A DNA stretch of 64,000 nt from Astropecten irregularis (lineage: Eukaryota > Echinodermata > Asteroidea > Paxillosida > Astropectinidae), in NCBI GenBank assembly GCA_963971285.1, contig OZ020246.1, positions 9,407,217 to 9,471,216 of the forward strand. Direction: 5' to 3'. Positions within the stretch are counted from its first letter, which is position 1; each line of letters starts with the position of its first letter. The notes under the pieces are model-generated. The model made no database searches. It saw only the letters and a list, made by a program, of their open reading frames with translations, and was not told where the DNA came from. Of the stretch, positions 35,486 to 56,200 are shown in pieces. Both the position numbers and the translations under genes were made by a program.

Positions 35486-35928
35486 AATAGGCACGTTCTC
35501 ACACACCAAAAAAGCGCGACTATTTGGGTCGCGATTTGGAGCGCGACCCAAATAGTCGCGCTTATTTGTGTGGGAACACAAATAATCGCGACAACTAGTG
35601 CGATTTGGAGCGCGCTCCAAATCGCACTAGTAGTGCGTCTTTTTGCAAATAGTCGCGATTATTTGCTGTGTGAACGGTGCACCAAAAAATACCGGTTTTT
35701 TATATCCCATCATGCAAGGCGGGCGCGCGAGTTAAGCACAGGATGCATGCCAACTTCACGCTAAACATTTAGAATCGCGTACGCGCAGTTTGATAGAAAT
35801 TGTACCGGTGCGATTTGGGTCGCGCTTTTTTGGCTGTGTGAACACGACAAAGAGCGCGACTATTTGGGTCGCGCTCCAAATCGCGACCCAAATAGTCGCG
35901 CTTTTTGGTGTGTGAGAACGTGCCTATT
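35486..35928. mobile_element. CpG-rich palindromic MITE, about 443 bp
   Basis: Terminal inverted repeats of about 75 bp from AATAGGCACGTTCTCACACA. Each arm contains an inner hairpin (GCGCGACTATTTGGGTCGCG with its complement). Near the middle is a perfect 38-bp palindrome at 35594-35631 centred on GGAGCG|CGCTCC. No target duplication was resolved and no protein is encoded. Confidence 0.78.
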
Positions 35929-36136
35929 AAGAATAGTATTTTGCACTGATGATGCATGCATAGACCGTGCAATGTGCATTGTGCGCGCGCGCATACAACG
36001 CGCCCACAACATACAACGCGCCCACAATAGGCGCAACCTCATGCATAAATCAGTGCGCGCCTACTGATGCGCGCGTTATCGGCGTGCGTTACGCTCAAGT
36101 CAACGGTTCGAATTTGTAAACGTTACTTGGCGTGCG

Positions 36137-36156
36137 TATACGTACGTACGTACGTA
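36137..36156. repeat. (CGTA)n microsatellite
   Basis: ACGTACGTACGTACGTA just upstream of the HSF5-like start codon. It is self-complementary and lies in the probable 5' UTR or core promoter. Confidence 0.7.
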
Positions 36157-36209
36157 ATGTGTGCCACATGCGCCATTTAGAGTTCCTTACGAATTTCCAA
36201 TCGACCACC

Positions 36210-38649
36210 ATGAGTTATTCTGGTTCTTCTGGACTTGGCACGGTTTCCTGCCCATTAAACTCGAACACCTTCCCCGGAAAGTTGTGGAAATTGGTGAACG
36301 GCGGTCGTTTCAAGTCCATTGGATGGAGCAATGGTGGAACGTGCATAGCGATCAACGGAACAACGTTCAAGAACGAGGTCTTGTACAATGACGAATTCAG
36401 CGTCTTCAAAACTCAAAACTTTTCCAGTTTTGTGCGGCAGCTTAACCTGTATGGATTCCGAAAGTTGGCCGCTGTGTCCTCCAAGGACAGTATGTCCGGA
36501 GAGGACATCCACCACTTTCAGAATCCGTACTTCAACCGAAATAGGCCCGAGATGTTGGGGCATGTTCGCCGAGCCAGCAGCCGCCGTCGAGGGGGGAATG
36601 AGAATGCAGAGAACTCGTACTTCACAACCACAGAGCCTTACCGCTTCGATTCCTTTTCATCAGGCAGGCCTTCTTCAAGCGGCGGTTACCCCCAAACCCT
36701 GTTCCATCACCAGGGAGTCACGTACGCTCCCGTTAAGTTCGGTGCCGCCCACTCCGAGCCCCTGCGAGATATAAACAATCGCTTCGAGCCGTACCACCGA
36801 TCGTTCGGCACCGGTGGGCACCGATGCTACAGTCACGGGTGGGGACCGGTGTCTGGAGGGGGAGGTCAGCTTCAGGGACTTACGTTGATTGCCAACACGG
36901 TCGGTGGTTCACTCACTGCAACTTGCCCGTCAGAGCCGCGTTCATTTGAGTACCCTTCCCTGTATAACCAGCAAGGTCAGCTGAGGAAATTCGTTGTGAT
37001 TCAAGAAGACGCAGGCCATGGATTGCAGAGTTCAAGTAGGCCTAGGCCTAGGCCTAGTAAGTACCTGTTATGTCTTACCGCTCAGTCGCCGGTCAGATAT
37101 AGGCATGGGCCTACTTTTAATAGGCACTGGTCAAATTTGTTAGACCTCACCTGGGGCCAATTTCATAAAACTGTTAAGCACGAAAAGTTGCTTAGCACAA
37201 AAATGTCTCGCCCAATAAAACAAACCACCATTGAAAATTCCATTTGATATTTATGGTCAGCGAACAACAGCCAAAGAACAATCACAAGTGATACACAACA
37301 CGTGGAAATTTGGTTGTTAACCCTGTTTTTATTAAGACAGAAATGTCATGCTTAGCAAATTGTTGTGCTTAACAGTTTTATGAAATTGGCCCCTGTACAC
37401 CAGCACCAAGTCACACAGGGCTATATAGGGCCTATGCTATGGCACCGGCGCACCCAGGATCTTGTCTTGGGGGGGGGGCTCAAAGAAAATTTTTCTCCCA
37501 CAAAACATTATGTGACTCCCCCCCCCCCTCCTCCTCTCCCTTTCCCTCTCCCCCCCCCCTTTTTTCCCCGTTTTTTTCCCGTCTTTTTTTTTTTTTTTTT
37601 TTTTCAGGGACCCTCTTGGGGGGGGGGGGCTCAAGCCCCCCGAGCCCCCCCCCCCCCCCTGGGTGCGCCACTGTGCTATGGGCCTGAAAAAAGGAGCCGA
37701 CGCGTCGCGGCCCAACCGTATGCAAAAAGCCAGGCATGTACGCTATATAATGTGCTAGGCCTAGGCATAAGCTAACTCTAGTCTAGATAAGGCAAAAAAC
37801 TTGACGATAGGCGGCAATGTCTCAAATCAGGTTAAAACAAGATAAACTAACGTTAGGCCTCAATGTATAAACTGACGTCAAGTCCAACTGCATAAATGAT
37901 TAATATTAAATATATAATGCTTCATATTTACTTTGTTCCATGTTTGCAGTGACTGGTGATCCATCAAGCACTTTCTCACTGACGAGGACTGATGACCTAC
38001 TGCTGTCCAACAGCTGCGATCCCATGATGTGTGCCATGCCCCAGCCGAGTCCTCCACACCAGGCGACTCCGCAGACGTTCATCCTGTCTCCGCCGCCGTC
38101 GTTCCAGAACCACATGTCCAATCCTTGCCAAGTCTCAGTACCAATCCGCAGCCCTCCTGCTCCTCCCCAGACGAGGCAAGTTCAGGATGGTGCTGGTCAA
38201 CCGCCTGCCGCGAGGTCTCCCCTCTCGAAAGTCTATGCCGAGTTATCGCAGTCCGTCAGTGCCGCCACGACTCAGACATCACAGCAGAACAATCTGGTAT
38301 GTCAAAAGCATGCAGATTTGTTTAAAAACAAATTAAAAACACACCATTCAAAAGAAGTTATGACCTGTTTACTAATGTTGATACAACAAAGACTAACATC
38401 GACCATTACAAAAGTATTAGCATGCAAACGGAGCAAAGCAACAATCGAGCTCGGATTTTATTTTTAATTTCATGCACACAGTAATAAAACACAAATTTGC
38501 AATTTATTATTGCGCTGATGTAACCGACACGCATTAGCGTTAAAACAATAGCTTAAATCATGTTTGTAAGCTCTGTCTTATAATGTATGTTGCATGTCCT
38601 CCCACAGGTGACCAGCCGAGGTAGCCCAGCCGTCCCTGTCTCAATTTAG
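36210..38649 (+). CDS. HSF5: HSF-family DNA-binding protein, HSF5-like, complete, 3 coding exons
   Basis: Exons 36210-37056, 37950-38296 and 38608-38649 total 1236 bp (411 aa). The donor at 37057 is GTAAGT, the acceptors are TTTGCAG and CCCACAG, and phase is continuous. The HSF winged-helix domain spans residues 21 to about 110. It begins FPGKLWKLVN and carries the family signature FSSFVRQLNLYGFRK at 71-85, followed by HHFQNPYFNRNRP. The FPxKLW...HHFxxPxFxRxRP pattern resembles vertebrate HSF5 more than HSF1/2/4. No leucine-type heptad repeat (HR-A/B) is visible; the rest is Ser/Pro/Gly-rich. The start ATG has a strong Kozak context (ACCACCATGA); an in-frame ATG at 36168 would add 14 residues. 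A donor at 37039 (CAA|GTAGGC) would keep the same phase. HSF5 is testis-restricted in vertebrates; a role here is not shown by sequence. Confidence 0.82.
37153..37393. mobile_element. GGCCAATTTCATAAA-type palindromic MITE, complete
   Basis: 241 bp with inverted ends GGGGCCAATTTCATAAAACT and AGTTTTATGAAATTGGCCCC, in HSF5-like intron 1. Related copies lie at 20181 and 34415, and a fragment at 43349-43410. No target duplication was resolved. Confidence 0.75.
37447..37669. repeat. G/C- and T-homopolymer element with GGCGCACCCAGG ends
   Basis: Inverted ends GGCGCACCCAGG and CCTGGGTGCGCC enclose G, C and T homopolymers (for example long C runs near 37518 and a T run near 37583). It lies in HSF5-like intron 1. 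It has high potential for quadruplex or triplex formation and for assembly error. Confidence 0.65.
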
Positions 38650-39029
38650 TTCAGCTGCTGACTTTACTTCGGTGCTCAATTCGACAAGTGGCACAAAGTG
38701 GCTGTCCAAGTTGTGAGTGACAGCACTAGAAATCCCTTCAGCGTGGACCCGCCCGCAGCTCAGGCAATACAACAAAATGGCCGTCTGACATTATATGATT
38801 TGTTTATTTCAATAATTGTATTTACAAAAAGTTACATGCCAAAAGACAAAGTTATACTTTTACCTATACCATTACTTGTAAAACAAAAGGTGCATGCCAA
38901 CACTAAACAGTCAAAGTTTTACCTTTACCTATACCATTACCTTTAATTTGTTTTTGTCAGGTGATGAACATCCTACATAAATAATTATTGCATCAATCGT
39001 ATTACCATTTCTCAAATTGTTCTATCCTC

Positions 39030-39035
39030 AATAAA
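39030..39035 (+). terminator. Polyadenylation signal of the HSF5-like gene
   Basis: AATAAA about 380 bp after the HSF5-like stop codon, in AT-rich sequence. It is the first canonical signal I found downstream on the plus strand. Confidence 0.45.
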
Positions 39036-39774
39036 ATTGTTTTAAACCCAAATTGTACTACATGATGGTGATGGGTGAATCGTAATGTTTTGACCACGAT
39101 GGAGTTACTGTCTAATTGTCATGGCAATTTTTTCTTTAGATCCTTCATAATACTACATGTGAATGTTATTTTCAAATTTAAACGAAGTGATGGAGAAAGA
39201 TGTTAAAATTATTATTTAAAATATGTTTATTGAATTGTTTATTATACAAAGTAGGTAATTAAAAAGGTATATAATGTTAAGTTCTTTAACTGAGAAACAA
39301 GAATATAATTATAAACAAATCTTCTGTGTGAAATCAGAAATCTTTATTTTGCTTGTTTTGGGATTCAGTTTTTACCCCTGTCCTGTGTACTTTGTTTGGC
39401 CCATTTAAACTGCTATGATTGGCAAAGCAAAATTGATTTCGGCCAAGACGGCACAATCATGAAAGTTTTGCTGCCACTTTCCCTCTGTGAAAGCGTGAAG
39501 CAGATGATTCACTAAGGTAATAAATAAAATATTTGTCTATATTTTGTCTGACACGATTGCAAACTATTTGTAGTTTAGTAACCAGTGAATCCCTTACAAT
39601 TTATAAATCTTAAACTCTGTATATAACTATTCTAATTTCCCCAAATTTACGATGAGACCGAAAATTGTTAATTGAACAAAATTCACCTTTGCATAGTGAC
39701 CTAAGTTTCAGCATGGATGAAGAAGTTGCTTGGTGGCTGTGTTCTTTCCTCCGTGTTCAAACTAAGCTGTGGAC
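39036..39774. other. Intergenic sequence between the HSF5-like gene and the piggyBac-like MITE
   Basis: AT-rich sequence with no gene or repeat recognised. Confidence 0.35.
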
Positions 39775-39778
39775 TTAA

Positions 39779-40131
39779 AGGTAGTATCATACTTTGGATT
39801 TTGTCAAAGAAGTACAGATTCATGGGCAAAAATATCAAGGAAGATACAGAAACAGCCATCTGTGAAAATGTCAATTCCGTACGGTGCCCACCTTTTGAGA
39901 GAATCGTGAAAAATGGCCACACCATTTTTTAAGTCTTTTCTCTTCTATTTTTGATCTTTAAAAGATCAAAAAGATTTTCGGTGGTTGTTTTATTAATTTA
40001 TGGATAAATACACAATTTCAGGCGGAAACTTAACGGTAGGTTTCTACCAGCATCATCTTCATACCCTGAAAGTTATACGTAAATCTGTGAACATTTATGT
40101 TTTGGTCTCTTACCAAAGTATGATACTACCT
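39779..40131. mobile_element. TTAA-flanked (piggyBac-like) MITE, best copy
   Basis: 353 bp with perfect 19-bp TIRs AGGTAGTATCATACTTTGG and TTAA on both sides (39775-39778, 40132-40135). No transposase is encoded. It is the reference for the copies at 12146, 18270 and 26984 and lies between the HSF5-like gene and Rab2. Confidence 0.88.
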
Positions 40132-40415
40132 TTAATCAGCCTATCGTTTGAAGAGGAAAAGTAATTGATGACAATGACAAACAAAAAACCTGAGGACTTT
40201 AAAATAAAAACGGGTCTCACGGCGTGATATCCTCTTCTCTGTTAATGTTCGGGGACGCTATTGACTTGATTATTGACTTTTTCTGGGTCTATATCGATTA
40301 CTTAACGGCTTCCTTTGACTACTGAACAAAAAACAACACGAAATTTGGCCCCTCGAAGATGTTGCCGGTGTCGTATATTGCGTGCACAGGCACACATCGT
40401 ATACCAATCAATTAA

Positions 40416-40423
40416 TGACGTCA
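40416..40423 (+). promoter_or_regulatory. Perfect CRE in the Rab2 promoter region
   Basis: TGACGTCA, the palindromic CREB/ATF site, lies 175 bp upstream of the Rab2 ATG with a CCAAT box just before it (40404-40408). ATF6/CREB3-type bZIP factors regulate secretory-pathway genes, which would suit Rab2, but occupancy is inference. Confidence 0.4.
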
Positions 40424-40597
40424 GCTTCTAATCGTGTCGTCATAATCAACATCACAGGTTTCTGTCATGGTACCCGACATCACTGCATCTTACGTCGTTC
40501 TATACAGTGTTCGATTGAGCAGGGAACCCGTTACAGTCAGTGTCCCGAATAATATACAACCTTACCGTGTATTGATATTATTGCAAAATAAGGCAAA

Positions 40598-49786
<9,189 letters not shown>

Positions 49787-50200
49787 AACCCTTTCGCATT
49801 TCATAGCATCAGGGATGGGGGAGGACACTTAAAGCTACCCTCGTGTTACAGGAACGCTCTTGATTAAATTCTGTGTTGTAGACTTCATGTGCAAAAAGAA
49901 AGAGAAGAAAAATTGTGAAATTGTTTCGTAGTACTTGTAGACACACAAAAATTAAAAACACCAAACCCTGGGGATCTGTATTCAGGTAGTTTGACTACTG
50001 GGTGGTTGTCAGTCACACAGACTGGGCTCTTATCAGTTGGTGGATAGTGACATGGACATGTCTGGCCTTGTGAGGGCGTGCTTTACAAGCTTATTACATT
50101 CACATGTGAATACTCCATGAATAACATAATGCATTGATGTCATGTAATGTCTTACTCTTAAACCATCCATTTCTGATACTGTTTAAGTTTAACTCACTTT

Positions 50201-50206
50201 AATAAA
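50201..50206 (+). terminator. Candidate Rab2 polyadenylation signal inside a short palindrome
   Basis: AATAAA 415 bp after the Rab2 stop. It is embedded in a DNA palindrome (50192-50212) with 10-bp arms ACTCACTTTA / TAAAGTGAGT around one central A. Other AATAAA words follow at 51223 and 51466, so the 3' UTR may be longer. Confidence 0.4.
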
Positions 50207-50212
50207 GTGAGT

Positions 50213-53200
50213 GGTATAAATTGACTGCAAATTTTGTAGTCAATGCTTTAAGAACAGCATAATTGGTTCTTTGTTTCTCATCAATGATACTGCCACTAAT
50301 AATGAACTGTGCTATTGCTCAATGGTTGTTGTCTTAGAAATCTTATCATGTGTCTTGCAAGGTGTAGTGAGTCTGATCCGCTTGACTGTTAGATAAAAAA
50401 ACAATTCTAATTTGATGTGCATGGCTCTCGGAACTTGTACCTGGCTGACTGGCTGGTTATTCAATGCATGTGCATTTTCCTCTTTTCCCTATAAGTGGCA
50501 AATGATCTTTTAGGGGCAGTTTTTGGCACGGACTAGACATGGCAGAAACACACTCCTGATGAGATCCCTGGCTTTTTATGACAGTTAATAGTATTAACGT
50601 AATACACAGTTACACACTCTAAACATTTTTATTAGACTTTATAATTACCCATTGTTAAAAGGTAAAACTGTAAATCATTATTAGTAGCTGTAGAAAGAGG
50701 AGTAAATTTGCCTTTGATTTATCTCCAATTTGTGATGTATTAAGTGCTGTAAATCTGTCTTGTTGTGAGGCCATTCCATGGTATTTTAGACATCGTGTCC
50801 CACCTCATCTGGTTACCGGAACAATTTTGTCGGGGTAAACTAGTTAAGTGATAGTCAGGTTCAGTGGTACCAGGCAATGTAATTGGTTTACTGGTCAAAC
50901 ATACTTGCTTGGACTGGGCAGGTTGTCTGATTTCAACATTTACAAAATGAAAGTTGGAATATTAATCCCAATTTCTAAATTAGTCCCCCTGTCCGATAAC
51001 TTTGTAGTGGGCCTTAGTATCCATAGAAAATACCTTACACACAAGTTATTTGAAAACCTGACAAGCTACGCTAGTGTTCAGAATCTCCTCAATACCATTC
51101 ACAAAGTCAAATTAATTACTCCTAATTCAATGTTTACTTTTTATTCGCAGATCGGGATACTTCTCCAAAATACCATAGAATAGCTCTTCTGTTAGAAATG
51201 AATATTTATATGAAATGATTAATAAAGATAACTATATATTTACTGATTTAATCACCTGCAGAAGTGCATATATATCAAGCGGTGACATTTTTAAACCCCA
51301 GCTTATGACATACTATTGTATTATATCAATTGACATGCTGCTGCGGCTTCAATTCTGCATGGTAATATTTAACTTGCTTCTCAATATTACTACAGGTATG
51401 AACAAAACACACATTTGTGACAGGTAGTACTTTTGGTGTATCTAATCTGTGTTGATATTAGTCTAAATAAAAAAGAAGGAAATTCTAAAATAAATAAATT
51501 GGGAAAAACCCAAAAGTCTCTCTTTTAAGATCTGTTTTTAGTTTTTGCTGGATTGTGTCGGAGTCTTTGCCAACCCACATATTCTCAAGTGTCTGGCATT
51601 CAAGCTATCGTTACTCCATTATGAGGGGACATCCATTCGTAGCCTGGATTTCAAACATGAGGAAAGCCTTGACACGTTATTGTCCCTAAGGCTGTATATC
51701 CAAACCTGTCTATTCAAATTAAGACAAATATGTAAATATCACTTTGTGTAATGTTTAACTGTGCTTTTTTTTGTGAAGGTAACAGGATAATGCTTTGGTG
51801 TCATAGTGCATTGAGTAATGACGTTTGAAATTGGCTTAAATAAAATGTAAAAAAAACAACTAAACAAATAAAACGATAAAATTAAGAAAATATGAAGAAA
51901 AATTGCATGGACGTACTTGAACCCTTTAAAACAGTTGTATGAATTTAATTGTTTACAAGTTTATCGAGTGCACAACTGCACATGCCATATTGATGTTCTC
52001 AATAATCTTGTAACAAAGAAATATTCCATGCTTGGCAACATGCAGGCAAATTGAAGGACACAATGGTGGTACTAGTTTTATCCATAGGCTGGCACACAAT
52101 TTTCACATAAAGATAAAACAGTTTATTTAGCAAATTTACCCGTAGACGAAATTCAAAACTTGACTGATTTTGTACGTTTATTTCCTTACAGCTTTGCATA
52201 TTTCTTTTCAAGCCAGGTTTTGTAACTAATGGAAAATTATTTGAAAGTACTGTTTAATAAGATTTCATTGCATGTAAATCTGTACACTTTGTTTCATAAA
52301 TTTCAGCATTGCCAAAGTGCTTCACTAAGCCAGATATCACGGAAAAAAACGCCTTGCTATCTTTTCATTTATTAAAGTTAAGTAATGCATGTCTATACAG
52401 TCTCTTCCAAATCTGTTGTAGTTTGTGCTTAAATTATCAACAAAAAGGGTGTACTCGCGACCTCTTGTCAAATCATAAGAAAAAAGATCAAGTATGATTC
52501 AAATAGCTGAACCTTTTTCTTCAAACCTTCCATTACTTACATGTGTAATCCTGTTGTATATCTTATTTGTGAAGACTGGCATCTTTGATGTATAGGAGAA
52601 GTATGAAGCATCTTTGGGACGTGTATTTTCCTCCCTGAATTTGGTGAAAATAGATTTAATTGGTCAACTGGTATTTCCAGAGGGAAACAAGTAAGAAGCA
52701 ACTTTGTGTGGGCTAATCAAAGGCCTATTGCCTAGTACACTACACACTGCTGCCTTTGTTACATGAGCCTGTTTTAAAAATTCAGTTCCCTGGGAAAGAA
52801 AAATACAGTGCAATGTGGTTCCGCCATGCATCTACAGTGTGATGAATGATTTGGCGTACTTATGCCATTGTCACCTATTGTGAACTTTCCACCGATTTTT
52901 TGTTTTGGAGAGTGTGTTGTCTCATATTAAGAGCTTGTTATTAGCAAACTATTGTGGCATCTTTTAAATCTATAATTTGGCAAATGCTTGGAGTGTGAAC
53001 ACAAATTTATACACATTACAGTCTTGTTCCCATTTTTGCTCAGTCTCTGTAATAAAACAAAGGTGGCTTTTATTTGTGAAATCACTTTTTTTCATTTTAT
53101 TTAATTTTTTAAAGACTTTATCTTTATCTTGACTCCTGGTGTACAACTTTTGACACAAAGAGCAAGGAAAATGTAGTCAGGTGATTTATTAGTCAGTTGG

Positions 53201-56200
53201 TGTTGGTTAATTCAAGGCAAGTTAATCTTGCCAAAAATGGATACAAAAAAATATTAAAAAGAGAAATGTAAGAGGTAAATGTGGTCTATATTGTTCTTGT
53301 TCTTTACGTCTGTGGAACATTATCATCATGAGTGTGAATTGGCAAAATGAATTAATTAGCCTGGTACCATTAGTTTGGGAATACAGGGTAATTACATTTG
53401 GCTCCCTGAACACTCGCTGTAGTTGGGTAGTCATTGGTCAAGCTAAAACTCCCTACCTCAACCAGAAATCTCCAAACAAATTATTTGTCCACTAAGCACC
53501 ATGAGTTGACTTCTAATAGTTCATACCTCATTTACACAAAACATTATTCCATACAGTATTATTCCTGAACATTTATTTGTGAGATATAAAAGGAGTCTCT
53601 TTCATCAGAAAAACTTGAACATAATTATAGGCACTTTGCATGGTAAATACAAATATTGGGAACATTTCCTCCTATTTTGGCAATGTAAGTATCTACTTTT
53701 GGAACTCTATGTAGGCCTATGTAGAATTTCAGGGTACAAAATGGCAAAGTATTTTAGGACCAGACCAATACAATGGTAAGATTCTTGTGTACATGTACAT
53801 GTACATAGCAGACTCTTATGTATTGAACAAGGTATTAATTAGCAGGCCCCCAAAAAAACTATTTGATAAAAAAAAGTTGGAAAGTTTGACCACTTAAGTA
53901 AAGGTAGTTACAAGTGTATGTTATTTGTCAAGGCTTACTAAGGTGAGACCCAAAAGTCATTCAGTCAAACGGAATCCCACTAGCAGTAGCAGACTAGCCA
54001 TGCAGTTTTGGCAGGCTTTTTAAAGAGAGATTCAAACGTTTGGCGCACAACCTACGATACTGCGGTGCATAAACATGAAGAAGGCAATGGGCGTCTTGTA
54101 AAATTTTAGTGTTGCCACAAGCCTTTTTACAAGCATACTTTTTTTCTCTCATAATTATAGGTGATTCAAATAATGTATATCTTTATAAAAAAAAGATAAA
54201 TATGCCAATGAGTATGTATGTAACGGACCCAAACATTTTGTAGTGACGGTGTATTGACGAACGAAAGTGAAAAGAAACACAAACAAAACCAACACTACAC
54301 CTGTACACTCTCTTACTCTGTCCACTACGCGCCGCTTTCCCCCTAAACCCTCAAGTTCAAAATACAGCGTACCGAGTAAAATAAAATTACTGAAAGGATT
54401 CTGAAGACAACATCCACTTTTCTTACTGTCTGTGGAGAGTTAAACTCAATTTTACAGTATTTCAAAACAAAGTTCGTAACGCATTTTGATTTTCTTTTTA
54501 GTTTAACATTTGGACAATGGGAATAGTAAAAATGTGGAGGTCGTCTGCAAAACTGTCATAAATTTTAACCGATATTTACGATAAACTTACCAGTCGTTGG
54601 GCAAGGAATTTACGTCCACGTATTCCTTGCATCCTGAACTACAAGAAAGTCGAATTAATTTGAAATTTACGCGACGAAGGGCAACGTAATCCGGGAAAAT
54701 AAGACGAAATCAACGTAAATGTTCCAACGATGTGGACATTTTAAGGCGAATGATGTTCGGATACGTTTAACGCAACTAAGTTTCTTTCTGCGCATGCTCA
54801 TTTTGCATAGGGTTGCACCCAAGTAAATAAACTCCCATAGACAACAGTGATAAATCATCAAACTTCAAAAATCATTTAAAAATATACAGAACTCTCACAG
54901 CTGTTCAAGTTACACAGAAAAATGATGACCAACATGTCACCTTTCATTTTCTTTTCAATTTATGGTAGGGTGACCATTGAATTTTTGAGATATACTCATT
55001 CTCAGCTGAACACCCCTAAAACAAGGTATGGATCACTCCAGTCAAAGAAGCCATTTTCAAAAAAACATCCCTCTGCAAAGCGGCTGGAATAGACCCACTT
55101 TCTCACCCAATTGCATCACAAATGGTCACAAATGGAAGCCCAGAGTCCAGGCAGGAGGTCCAGTGCCATATTTCTTCAATCCTTCATTTTCATAGCTCTC
55201 ACAACTCTCTTATTTAAAATATATTGAGTGCTTAACTTTTATTAATGAGCTCGGCGGACGGATTTTGGCACTATTTACTTGGGTGCACCCATAGCTAACC
55301 TGCCTTGTACGTAAGTGGGAAAAAGATCCGAACTTCTGGATAGTATCAAAGTTTAGTGCAGGTGATATTTTGTTCATCATATCAATAAACATGTAAATAA
55401 CTGTCACAAGATGTCATCGGGTCTGATATGGATGGGAACCAAAACAATTATAAATAATTTTGCTTCAAAGTGGACTATGCAGATAAATCATACACAGAAT
55501 AAAAAAAAAACCATTACTTTGGAGGCAAGTACCTTAAAAAAGCAAGAAAAACACAGATATTTTGGTACTCGCAATTTAATCCTTTTCCACCATCACAGAG
55601 TTCCTTTTTTTCTTCTCAAATGTACTGTATTTCATAATTCATAACAAAACTGTCGTGGATAATCTTCCAAAACAAAAACATTATTTTAATCTTCTTTTTT
55701 ACAATATGTACACCAAATAAACAAATAAACTCAAATTGCTTTAATTAAAAACAAAACAAAACCCAAAAATACAAAAAAGAAAAGAGAAAAAGCCACATAA
55801 TCCATGGTTGAAAATTTGGAAAAAAGGCTGAGGTATTATAATACCCTTTTCGCGTACTTAAAGCAAGTCAATGAAAACAGCCTTCACAATGGCAAGTCTT
55901 ACGCAACACTTCTTAGAAAATGTATACTCTCTGTCTTGTTAAGAGAAGTCAGACTCTGTAACATAACCAGAGCCATCATTTCTCAACTGTACTTCACAAT
56001 TTTTAACACCCTGCTTTTTTTCTTAGTCCTTTTTAAACAGTATTTTATGCACTTATTTCATATTATTTACAGTCAGACTGTACAAATAAATATGCCTGAT
56101 TTAATTTCTCTTTTTTCTTTCAAGTTCATTTTCTATTCCCAATGTCATCAAACTTCTCATCAATAAATAATTCGGTTAGAAATAAAGTACCCAAAACCAT

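Noticed and set aside
35405..36067. Several open frames on both strands
   Set aside because: They are readings of the palindromic element at 35486-35928 and its CpG-rich flank, with no conserved domain.
37365..37775. Open frames rich in Pro, Gly and Lys on both strands
   Set aside because: They are translations of homopolymer tracts in an intron.
51545..51751. 68-residue plus-strand open frame
   Set aside because: Protein-like composition, but no recognisable family, no splice context and no start context; left as intergenic.
55804..56166. 120-residue plus-strand open frame
   Set aside because: Phe/Leu/Ile-rich from AT-rich sequence, probably antisense to the CHD 3' UTR; no domain seen.
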